Below, one piece after another: positions 1 through 7,641 of a DNA stretch of 33,465 bases; position 1 is the stretch's first letter, and every line of letters begins with the position of its first letter. Under the pieces are notes generated by a model. The model saw only the letters and a program-made list of their open reading frames with translations, was not told the origin of the DNA and made no database searches. Position numbers and translations under genes: made by a program. Where the stretch lies: the NCBI GenBank assembly GCA_001820055.1, contig MHOK01000019.1:1-33465 (forward strand). The letters run 5' to 3'. This DNA comes from Candidatus Spechtbacteria bacterium RIFCSPLOWO2_12_FULL_38_22 (GTDB lineage: Bacteria; Patescibacteriota; Minisyncoccia; Spechtbacterales; 2-12-FULL-38-22).

Positions 1-253
1 AGGCAATACCTATTTGCCCATCCATTTCCAAAGGATTTAGACCTTCCATTTTTCTTTCATCCAACGATTTTTTTATAAGTGTTTTTTTTGCGACATAATA
101 CTGTCCGCCACTTTGTCTAACCTTATTGCGCAACCGTGTTAAAGAGTTAACATTTATACCTTTATAATCCGTAAATACAACAACTCGAGCACTGTCAAAA
201 GCTCTGTTTAATTCTTCTATAACTTCGCCTTTTTTTTGTTTTGTAATTGCCAT
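1..253 (-). CDS. rplJ: Ribosomal protein L10 (partial, runs off the window start)
   Basis: Minus-strand reading from ATG at 253: MAITKQKKGEVIEELNRAFDSARVVVFTDYKGINVNSLTRLRNKVRQSGGQYYVAKKTLIKKSLDERKMEGLNPLEMDGQIGIA, an L10 N-terminus; an L10 leader lies directly upstream. Confidence 0.9.
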   Translation of the reverse strand, partial: MAITKQKKGEVIEELNRAFDSARVVVFTDYKGINVNSLTRLRNKVRQSGGQYYVAKKTLIKKSLDERKMEGLNPLEMDGQIGIA

Positions 254-324
254 GTTCCTTCGCTTTGCTCAGTCAAATTTAAAATTCAAAATTAAAAATT
301 TAAAATGACAAAGTAAAAATAAAA

Positions 325-418
325 AATGCGGAATTTAACCGCAAAGAAAGTAGGTGTAATTATTAAATAATTACTACTTACCTCGGTGGGGCTTATGATC
401 GCCCACTGTCTACGGTAT
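325..418 (-). ncRNA. Ribosomal protein L10 leader (autoregulatory mRNA leader)
   Basis: Minus strand ACCGTAGACAGTGGGCGATCATAAGCCCCACCGAGGTAAGTAG...CCTACTTTC just upstream of rplJ matches the L10-leader pattern; followed by GCGGTTAAATTCCGC and a T-rich run (possible attenuator). Confidence 0.8.
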
Positions 419-460
419 TATCCAGTTTAGCAAAACCCGAATAATAAGTCAACCCCCCTG

Positions 461-1501
461 CTATTTTAAATATGTTGCTTTATTTCTAATATGTTCTTCC
501 AAGGTTTCTGCAAAATGGGTAATATTATTTTTATCACTTAAATAATATAAATAATTATTGGCTTGCGGATTTAATGCCGCATTTATTGCTCTTAACCCTG
601 AATTTGCGATCGGAGCGGGCGGCAGTCCTGAATATTTATAAGTATTGAACAATGAATTTATAAGTTTGTCTTGGTTTGTTATTTGCCCTGTCTGTTTGTT
701 TGTTATATAAGCCAGCGTTGCATCAACCTGTAGAAGCATGTCCAAGTTAAGGCGGTTAGCCAACACTCCAGCTACAAGTTTCATGTCTTGCTCTGTTTGT
801 ACCTCTCGCTCAAGCAAAGAAGCAATAATCAAATATTCGTACGAAGTAAACTTTTTTGCTTGCCCGTCCGTAGCTTCACCAGCAGCGGAGCGTAGAAAAA
901 CCCACGCTTTTTTATCAAAGTTTTTTAAAAACTTATCCAAAACTTCTACCGCGCTCTCCCCTTTTCTGAACTCATACGTATCTGGAAATAAAAATCCTTC
1001 CAGCGAACTTGCCGAGATCTTGTTTAAAAATTCATATTTATAAATATCATAAGCTGACGCTGTAGATAAAGACGCCTGATTCAAAAATTCAATCTTACTT
1101 TCCAGCACTTCTTCTGCTTCTAGTTTTTGCGCAATCTGCTCGCTTGTAAAACCTTCCGGAATTGTAACCAGCGCAAAGCCGTTTATATCCCCTCCGCTGA
1201 CTACTGTGATTAGATCAGCAATACTTACAGGTGTATCTATCTCATAAACCCCCGCCTGCATTTTAGATGCTTTCCCATTTAAAAACGCATAAACTATAAA
1301 AAGTCCTCTATTTAAAATAAGTTCCTCTTTTTTAAATAAGTTAGCTATACCGCTTAAACTAGTTCCCTGCTCTATAATAACTATTTTTGTGCCAAACTCC
1401 CCATTGTGTTTATGCGCTTGATAGACTAAAAAACCCAAAATAGAGGTTATAAAAAAACCTAAAATTATTAACACTAAAAATATATTTTTAAAAAATCGCA
1501 T
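461..1501 (-). CDS. mltG: Endolytic transglycosylase MltG/YceG-like
   Basis: N-terminal TM; VTIPEGFTSEQIAQKL, FPDTYEF, ASLLEREVQ, LANRLNLDMLLQVDATLAY, GLPPAPIANSGLRAINAALNP. Confidence 0.93.
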   Translation of the reverse strand: MRFFKNIFLVLIILGFFITSILGFLVYQAHKHNGEFGTKIVIIEQGTSLSGIANLFKKEELILNRGLFIVYAFLNGKASKMQAGVYEIDTPVSIADLITVVSGGDINGFALVTIPEGFTSEQIAQKLEAEEVLESKIEFLNQASLSTASAYDIYKYEFLNKISASSLEGFLFPDTYEFRKGESAVEVLDKFLKNFDKKAWVFLRSAAGEATDGQAKKFTSYEYLIIASLLEREVQTEQDMKLVAGVLANRLNLDMLLQVDATLAYITNKQTGQITNQDKLINSLFNTYKYSGLPPAPIANSGLRAINAALNPQANNYLYYLSDKNNITHFAETLEEHIRNKATYLK

Positions 1502-1547
1502 AATTAAAAACCTCCTAGTATTCTACTGCGCTAGGAGGTACTGCTAA

Positions 1548-2045
1548 CTATTCTTTTATTCTTTCGTCTAAAAGTCTGACTAATTGGTCGTAATCACGTT
1601 TTCCAACTTTTTTCATGATTAAGGCTTCATCCAATACGCGCCTTATATGTTTTCTATCGTGATTTCTGCGAGTAAATTTCTTAATGACCACCTCCATAAC
1701 TGTTCTTTTGGTAGCTTTTTTACCATATAAAGTATTCCAACTTGATGTCCTTTTTTCTATTCTCCCTCTGTGTGTGTCTTGTTCTTTTATTTCGTGGTGT
1801 GGATTAAAGACTTCCCAATCAAATAGTGCAAGGCGGGCAACCTCTCCAACTCGCATGTTGCCATGCAATCCATGCCAAGGAGCATGTTCCTCTTGTATGT
1901 TCCTATCTACCTCGTTTGGAAAACCGTCATCCCCACCACGACTTCTTGGGCGCGTATGATGGGAGTTACAACTTTTACACTTGTTGCCTTTAGTTTTAAA
2001 TTTACCACAAGTACATATTTTTCTTTCGGGACCCCTGTTTGCCAT
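1548..2045 (-). CDS. HNH-endonuclease-like small protein
   Basis: 165 aa; CxC...CKSCNSHHTRPRSRGG followed by EEHAPWHGLHGNMRVGEVARLALFDW, resembling HNH-like proteins with an HHxxPRSRGG core. Confidence 0.5.
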   Translation of the reverse strand: MANRGPERKICTCGKFKTKGNKCKSCNSHHTRPRSRGGDDGFPNEVDRNIQEEHAPWHGLHGNMRVGEVARLALFDWEVFNPHHEIKEQDTHRGRIEKRTSSWNTLYGKKATKRTVMEVVIKKFTRRNHDRKHIRRVLDEALIMKKVGKRDYDQLVRLLDERIKE

Positions 2046-2112
2046 GCAGACCTCTTTTGATAACTGCTATCATAATAACATATCTTATACCTACTGACAG
2101 GGGGTCTAAAAT

Positions 2113-2149
2113 AAAAAACCCCGTGCCTTGCGCGGGGTTGTAACTATTA
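2113..2149 (-). terminator. Hairpin terminator (bidirectional)
   Basis: AACCCCGtgccttgCGCGGGGTT flanked by A/T runs. Confidence 0.6.
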
Positions 2150-2160
2150 TGTCGTAATTA

Positions 2161-4194
2161 TTATATGGAAAGCGATTTTAACAACTCTCCTTTGATGCTT
2201 GAGCCATCAGGAAGTTCTGTAAGCCCATCTTCTGGCGCATTATCAAAGAACACTGATGTTTTAAAAATTCTACCTTCATGAGAATAAATCTTAGCTACAA
2301 CAACTCCTGTATCAACAGTTTTATTCTTACCGTCTTCAAAGTCGGTTCCTGAAACCAGCGTACCTGCCTGAAGAGCTAGACGCTGGCCCTTCTCTTCTTC
2401 CCACTGCAGTACCTGAATACCAACATGGAAGTTTGCAAATATAAGAACTTTTCCGTTCGTGTCAGCAAGAGTTTGTTGTGCACGACCAGAAGATGTCGTC
2501 ATTCTTCCCATTTCTGGATGTCTCATACTTAGCGTAATACCAGATGGCAAAGTGCTTTCTCTTCCATAAATAATATGCGCAGAGACAACCTCCTGAACAT
2601 TGCCAAACGTCAATTTATATTTAGCAAGCTCTCCGTATATTCCATTTTCTAATTCCCTCTTGAGGTGAAGAATAAAGATACTCAATGGTTCCATCCCGAG
2701 GTCCAAAACCCATTTATCGTGGTTGCCTTCAATATAGTAAAATAGCAAGAGAGCGTCTCTTACCAACCTCTCAATTGCCTGTGGTGTAGGTTTTTTACCA
2801 AGACTACTAATCTTCTTTTCAAGCCTAGCGCGGAATACCTTAAGTATCACGCTTGCAACTAAGTCTGCTGCTAATTCTTCTTGAATATTGTAGTTAAAAC
2901 CAGCATAAACTTCACCCCTCAAATGAAGGTTGTGTTTAAGTCCTGCAATAAAATCTCCAGCGCCGACTAAGCATTTAATATCGTTTTCGAGTATGAGCTG
3001 GGGAACCCTGTTAGCAAAAAAATCATATTGAGTTTTTCTGTACCCTGCATGAAGGCACCCAAATGCCAAAACCGAATCTTCTTTAAGCCCTTCCAGCGAT
3101 GGAAGTCCGAATCTCAACTTTCTTTGTAGCCATCTAGATTCAATATCGTATTTGCCCTTCCCGCCGACCCTGTCTTGAGTAATTGCTGGCTGTAGCCCGC
3201 TTTCCTCATATGCCTTTATTTCCTTCTCAATAGTATCTCTGCCAAACGGTAATGCATCTTCCAGCATACCGATAGTTACTGGTCTATTTTGCACAACCCG
3301 CAAGATTTCTCTTTGTCTTTCAGTAGCTTTTTCAGGAATAGGAAAATGACTTCTTTCTTTGGATGTTAAATCTTTAAAACTGTATATAGTAACACGGGGC
3401 TGAGAATTGGAATCCCCATTAAACTCAACAATCATAACGCCAATCTGATTTTCGAACTTCGTAACTTCCTGTAACTTGTGTAGACCAGGAGGCGTAACCC
3501 TTGGCCTCGAAAGTTCACCAGCAGGACGATAAACGCTTACAGCACCGCAATCTGCGACCCAAAGGCTTGGCAAGCCCTTATCTGACTGTATCTCTTTATC
3601 TTCCACAAGTCTATCCGGGGCTGTAGAGAAATACTTACTCCTCCAAGGAGCTTTCTCTGGAAGTACTACCCAAAAGTCCTGATTCGTACCCTTAATCGGG
3701 AAACGGCCGCTAGTCTCATCCCAGAATCTAATGTCTGTCCTAAGCTCATGCAACCTGACTGCAATTTCGTATCCAATAGCACCGTCGTATGCCGGAACAG
3801 AAGAAATTACAAGGTAAATCTTTAAAGCTTTACCTTGGTCATTCTTAAAAACAGGAATAAGATCTGCAAGTTCTTTGGCAATATCTTCAACTAGGGCTTT
3901 GTGTGTATCTTCCAATATCTCTTGCCGTGTTAGAACATGTTCGCGCTCTTCAGACTTCTTTCCTGCCTGCGCAACTCTCTTGCTCTTATTTTTTTCTATC
4001 AATTCATCTACAAGTTTTTTATTGCGTTTGCGAAAATCACGCATAGAAACAAGCCCGCCGGCAATTACAATAAAATCAACTTGTTCATATTTAAAAACTT
4101 TCGCCGCAGCTTCCAGTAATCCCTTTCTAAAACCCTGACTTAAGTAATCTATTCGGGATAAAAATCCCACTCTTTGTTTATGTCGTGCTGTCAT
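2161..4194 (-). CDS. Large metallophosphoesterase with an extra N-terminal domain and central winged-helix-like segment
   Basis: C-terminal MPE motifs: LAFGCLHAG, GAGDFIAG, EGNHDKWV, SAHIIYG, ANFHVGIQV. Middle RQREILRVVQNRPVTIGMLEDALPFGRDTIEKEIKAYEESG looks winged-helix-like. Confidence 0.7.
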   Translation of the reverse strand: MTARHKQRVGFLSRIDYLSQGFRKGLLEAAAKVFKYEQVDFIVIAGGLVSMRDFRKRNKKLVDELIEKNKSKRVAQAGKKSEEREHVLTRQEILEDTHKALVEDIAKELADLIPVFKNDQGKALKIYLVISSVPAYDGAIGYEIAVRLHELRTDIRFWDETSGRFPIKGTNQDFWVVLPEKAPWRSKYFSTAPDRLVEDKEIQSDKGLPSLWVADCGAVSVYRPAGELSRPRVTPPGLHKLQEVTKFENQIGVMIVEFNGDSNSQPRVTIYSFKDLTSKERSHFPIPEKATERQREILRVVQNRPVTIGMLEDALPFGRDTIEKEIKAYEESGLQPAITQDRVGGKGKYDIESRWLQRKLRFGLPSLEGLKEDSVLAFGCLHAGYRKTQYDFFANRVPQLILENDIKCLVGAGDFIAGLKHNLHLRGEVYAGFNYNIQEELAADLVASVILKVFRARLEKKISSLGKKPTPQAIERLVRDALLLFYYIEGNHDKWVLDLGMEPLSIFILHLKRELENGIYGELAKYKLTFGNVQEVVSAHIIYGRESTLPSGITLSMRHPEMGRMTTSSGRAQQTLADTNGKVLIFANFHVGIQVLQWEEEKGQRLALQAGTLVSGTDFEDGKNKTVDTGVVVAKIYSHEGRIFKTSVFFDNAPEDGLTELPDGSSIKGELLKSLSI

Positions 4195-4339
4195 CTCTTC
4201 CTCCTCGTTTGGGTTGGGAAGGAACTGCCTTCAATATATACCATTTTTTTAGATTTGTAAACCCTGCGTAATATATCATGACCTTCGTAACACCCTTTAG
4301 TATCACGAAGAAAATAATGTCTATCTTTTACGCTTCGCT

Positions 4340-4378
4340 AAGTAAAAATAGTGGGGTCTGACCCCACTATTTTTACTT
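4340..4378. repeat. Perfect 19-bp-arm palindrome with GGGGTCtGACCCC core
   Basis: AAGTAAAAATAGTGGGGTC t GACCCCACTATTTTTACTT. Confidence 0.9.
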
Positions 4379-4426
4379 AACTTTATAATTTATAAAAAAT
4401 CCGCACAGATTGTGCGGATTAAAACT

Positions 4427-5944
4427 TTATGTAGTAAAACTTGAAAGATCATGCGGGTTACCTTCACGATTCCCAGCATTTGTAACTCTTACATACTGCC
4501 CAGCGTTACAAGCTTCCCAAAGCTCTTCAATAGTACGTACTCCCAAATACGTCATACAACTGCGCAAACCACCCGTAATTTCCCGAATTGCGTCTTTGGC
4601 GCTTCCCGTATAATCAACAAATCCAGTTTCAACACCCTCTGCGTGCACATTATTATATACGTATTCCCATCTTGATTCTGGGTCCACGTCTGAAAGCTTG
4701 CCTTGGATTCTATCAAATTTACGTTTTGCGTCATCAGATGCAAGACCTCTGTGATATTTAACTAATCTACCATTAATTTTTTTTACCTCAGGTGGACTTT
4801 CGTCTGTTCCTGCAAGAACCTTACCCAAAACTACAGCCGATGCCCCAGCAAAAAGCGCCTTATTCAAATGATGCGGTCTACTTACTCCCCCATCGCTAAG
4901 TATAAATTTACCCTGCTTGCGAGCAACACCTTGACTCATGCGCAAAGAGGTAAATAACGGAATTCCAACACCTGCAACTACGCGTGTCTCACAGATAGAC
5001 CCGGGCCCTACGCCCACAAGTGCTGTATCTGCGCCTGCGTCAAACAAACGAGCTGTTCCGTTTTCTTCCGCCACAACGCCTGCGGCTAAATCAACATTCG
5101 GATAATCGTTCTTTAAATCTCTTAATGCTTCTAGAGCCACTTTCAAATACCCATTTGCAATCGCGAGCACCAGCATATCGGCTCCTGCATCAACCAGAGC
5201 GCCAGCCCTTTCCATCATACCTTTGCCAAGTCCTATTGCCGCTCCAACTACTAAACGACCTTCTGTATCGCGAACCGCAAGCTTGTTCTGAATACGCAAA
5301 ATGCTTTTTTTACTGATTAAACCGGTAACCTGATTCCGATCGTCTACAAGCGGAATCTTTTTAATACGATGGCGCAACATTAACTCAACTGCTTCTTCCA
5401 TACTTGTGGATAAAGAACCTGTAATCAATCTGTCCAACGGCGTCATCACATCTTTTGCAGTTAACCGCTCTCTGCTCTTTATTCGCCATAAATCTACATC
5501 GTGCTCTGAAACAACGCCTATCAATTTTCCGCTTTCATCTACAACCAAAAACCCGCCAACTCCTCTCTCTTTAGATTCCTGTTTTATCATCTCTAGCGAA
5601 GTGTCCAAAGAAACGGTATAGGGATTTGGAATAATTAAACTTTCTGCTCTTTTTACCAATCCAACTTCCTCAACCTGCTCTTCTATGCCTAGGTGTCTAT
5701 GAATAATTCCCATTCCACCGTTGCGCGCGCACTCAATGGCCATCCTGCTCTCACAAACCGTATCCATGTAAGAAGCAATAATCGGGAGTTTCAATGTAAT
5801 ATGCGGCGAAATCTGGCTGAACAAACTAATTTCGGGATCTCTACGAGATGGTATGTCAGACTCTTCCTTTGGATAAATACTTATATCGTCAAAAGTTAGT
5901 GCTGTGCGAATATTTGCAAGCTCTCGAGCTAATTCCTCATCCAT
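4427..5944 (-). CDS. guaB: IMP dehydrogenase/GMP reductase family protein with CBS domains (divergent)
   Basis: TFDDISIYP, LPIIASYMDTV, two CBS-like repeats, GVGPGSICETR, LSDGGVSRP, GGLRSCMTYLG, ITNAG-like tail RVTNAGNREGNPHDL. ATG at 5944 has an upstream AGGTG; the longer ORF start at 6004 is less likely. Confidence 0.82.
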   Translation of the reverse strand: MDEELARELANIRTALTFDDISIYPKEESDIPSRRDPEISLFSQISPHITLKLPIIASYMDTVCESRMAIECARNGGMGIIHRHLGIEEQVEEVGLVKRAESLIIPNPYTVSLDTSLEMIKQESKERGVGGFLVVDESGKLIGVVSEHDVDLWRIKSRERLTAKDVMTPLDRLITGSLSTSMEEAVELMLRHRIKKIPLVDDRNQVTGLISKKSILRIQNKLAVRDTEGRLVVGAAIGLGKGMMERAGALVDAGADMLVLAIANGYLKVALEALRDLKNDYPNVDLAAGVVAEENGTARLFDAGADTALVGVGPGSICETRVVAGVGIPLFTSLRMSQGVARKQGKFILSDGGVSRPHHLNKALFAGASAVVLGKVLAGTDESPPEVKKINGRLVKYHRGLASDDAKRKFDRIQGKLSDVDPESRWEYVYNNVHAEGVETGFVDYTGSAKDAIREITGGLRSCMTYLGVRTIEELWEACNAGQYVRVTNAGNREGNPHDLSSFTT

Positions 5945-6031
5945 ATTTTCACCTTGCCTTTTAAGTACCGAGTGAATTATAACAGATACAATCTTCGCAC
6001 ACAAGAAAAGCCAACAATAATTTTTTTAAAC

Positions 6032-6059
6032 TTGACTTAGAAGTTTTATATGCTATAGT
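6032..6059 (+). promoter_or_regulatory. Sigma-70-like promoter
   Basis: TTGACT-N16-TATAGT upstream of the ORF at 6089. Confidence 0.6.
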
Positions 6060-6088
6060 GATAATAGTTTTTACGAAAGAGAGGTGGC

Positions 6089-6394
6089 GTGCATAACCTC
6101 AAAAAAGTTCCCTACAAAATCCTAAACTTTTTTTACTTAGTTGTGGGATTTGTTTTGTTAGTTATTGGTGTCGCGGGTTTGTTTCTCCCAGTACTTCCCG
6201 GTATCGTGCTCATAATTTTTTCAATGGGCTTCATAGCAAAAGGTTCGCCACGCTTTCACAAATGGATTGAGAAAAAAAAACTTTACCAGTCACTGCAGTC
6301 AAAAAGAGAATCTATGCCCAAGTGGCTCAAGCTTCTAGGTATACTCTTCTTGATGGCAATGTCTATTTTTATGTATATTAAAATCCTAGGATAA
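6089..6394 (+). CDS. Small membrane protein, DUF454/PGPGW-like
   Basis: GTG start after GAGAGAGGTG; AGLFLPVLPGIVLIIFSMGFIAKGSPRFHKWI. Confidence 0.65.
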   Translation: MHNLKKVPYKILNFFYLVVGFVLLVIGVAGLFLPVLPGIVLIIFSMGFIAKGSPRFHKWIEKKKLYQSLQSKRESMPKWLKLLGILFLMAMSIFMYIKILG

Positions 6395-6446
6395 ATCCTA
6401 GGATTTTAAATTTTTAAAAAAAAGCGGCTAATGCCGCTTTAATAAT

Positions 6447-6623
6447 TTAACTGATTTGCCTAAACAACCTACTATTTATAATGTGGCTATAATTTTCTTG
6501 TACTTTTCTTTTAGCTTCTTCGTCATTTTCCGCAAAAAACTCAATAATGGCTGGCTCAAAAATAGCAGCAAATAAACCACGACTTCCCGTAGACCTTATG
6601 CCATGAAGTACATACATTTGCAT
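6447..6623 (-). CDS. Small hypothetical protein (58 aa), below the ORF-track cutoff
   Basis: MQMYVLHGIRSTGSRGLFAAIFEPAIIEFFAENDEEAKRKVQENYSHIINSRLFRQIS, ends TAA; followed by GCGGCtaatGCCGC terminator-like hairpin. Confidence 0.55.
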   Translation of the reverse strand: MQMYVLHGIRSTGSRGLFAAIFEPAIIEFFAENDEEAKRKVQENYSHIINSRLFRQIS

Positions 6624-6765
6624 ATGAATCTCCTGTAATAACTATGCACTTTATAACATATGCCATAAATAAAGTAAAGAACGAGAATAAGCCAAAATCA
6701 TTCTTGAAAGAGGGTTTTGGTTCTGGCAGGAACGGTGAGAAAAAAGGGGGGTTTTAAATTTTTAG

Positions 6766-6838
6766 CAGGGGTGCTCGGATTCGAACCGAGAGTAATGCTT
6801 TTGGAGAGCATTGTGTTAGCCATTAACACCACACCCCC
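6766..6838 (-). tRNA. tRNA-Trp(CCA)
   Basis: Cloverleaf on minus strand; anticodon loop CTCCAAA; T-arm TCGGTTCGAATCCGA; acceptor GGGGGTG/CACCCCT. Confidence 0.9.
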
Positions 6839-6899
6839 TAATTTCCATTGTTCTTTCCTAATTAGCTAAAAAGCTAATTAGCTAAGAAGCTCTTTGTTT

Positions 6900-7070
6900 T
6901 TATTTTTTCTTTTTCTTTCTGCCTTCTTTATGCGACGTACGGCTTGTACAACTTCTACAAAACTTATTGAACTCTAAACTACGCTCCACTTTCTTTTTGT
7001 TTTTAGAAGTCCAATAGTTCGTATTACCGCATTTAGAACATTGTAGTTTTACTAAATTATCTTGGGACAT
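6900..7070 (-). CDS. rpmG: Ribosomal protein L33
   Basis: MSQDNLVKLQCSKCGNTNYWTSKNKKKVERSLEFNKFCRSCTSRTSHKEGRKKKKK; zinc-binding CxxC pairs. Confidence 0.9.
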   Translation of the reverse strand: MSQDNLVKLQCSKCGNTNYWTSKNKKKVERSLEFNKFCRSCTSRTSHKEGRKKKKK

Positions 7071-7082
7071 ATTTTATTTTCT

Positions 7083-7112
7083 AAACGCCTCAACGCCCGT
7101 TGAGGCGTTTAG
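7083..7112 (-). terminator. Hairpin between tRNA-Thr and rpmG
   Basis: AAACGCCTCAACgcccGTTGAGGCGTTT. Confidence 0.65.
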
Positions 7113-7115
7113 AAA

Positions 7116-7192
7116 TGGAGCCGCCTCTCGGATTCGAACCGAGGACCTACGGTTTACAAAACCGTTGCTCTGGCCAGCTGAGCTAAGGCGGC
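7116..7192 (-). tRNA. tRNA-Thr(TGT), encoded CCA
   Basis: Minus: GCCGCCTTAGCTCAGCTGGCCAGAGCAACGGTTTTGTAAACCGTAGGTCCTCGGTTCGAATCCGAGAGGCGGCTCCA. Confidence 0.95.
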
Positions 7193-7225
7193 GAATAAAA
7201 AAATTAAAAATCTTGACAATGTGGG

Positions 7226-7299
7226 TGCGCGCTGAGGGACTCGAACCCCCGACCTCCTCGGTGTAAACGAGGCGCTCTAGCCAGCTGAGCTAAGCGCGC
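7226..7299 (-). tRNA. tRNA-Val(TAC)
   Basis: Minus: GCGCGCTTAGCTCAGCTGGCTAGAGCGCCTCGTTTACACCGAGGAGGTCGGGGGTTCGAGTCCCTCAGCGCGCA. Confidence 0.95.
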
Positions 7300-7328
7300 G
7301 TGTATGTTTATGTTGAACTAAGCGAAAG

Positions 7329-7349
7329 TGTGCAGGGTGAGGGATTCGA
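7329..7349 (-). repeat. Duplicated 21-bp 3' end of tRNA-Tyr
   Basis: tgtgcagggtgagggattcga is identical to 7510..7530 within the tRNA-Tyr 3' end. Confidence 0.85.
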
Positions 7350-7511
7350 CGTCAAGTCACTAAGCTCGTCCGATGTTCATCGGACTCGCTAAGTGCTTCC
7401 TGCCCGGCCTCGCCCGTGCCTTCGGCACATGGCTTGCGGCTTTCGAATCCTCGCACAAGGCAAAGAAATTTGCCTTGTTACCCTTTCAAAAATTTCCAAA
7501 GAAAATTTTTG

Positions 7512-7595
7512 TGCAGGGTGAGGGATTCGAACCCCCGTAGGCGCAAGGCCACGTGGTTTACAGCCACGCTCTTTTGACCGCTCAGATAACCCTGC
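7512..7595 (-). tRNA. tRNA-Tyr(GTA)
   Basis: Minus: GCAGGGTTATCTGAGCGGTCAAAAGAGCGTGGCTGTAAACCACGTGGCCTTGCGCCTACGGGGGTTCGAATCCCTCACCCTGCA; long variable arm. Confidence 0.93.
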
Positions 7596-7641
7596 ATACA
7601 AGCTATATTATACTACAAACGAACGATAAAATCAATCATTA

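Noticed and set aside
738-1043. Plus-strand ORF opposite mltG, and other ORFs antisense to clear genes (e.g. 1684, 5020, 24503, 31179)
   Set aside because: Shadow ORFs of well-supported minus-strand genes with no family signal.
7389-7601. 70-aa ORF MYAGLSERSKERGCKPRGLAPTGVRIPHPAQ...
   Set aside because: Translation across tRNA-Tyr; a common spurious ORF type.
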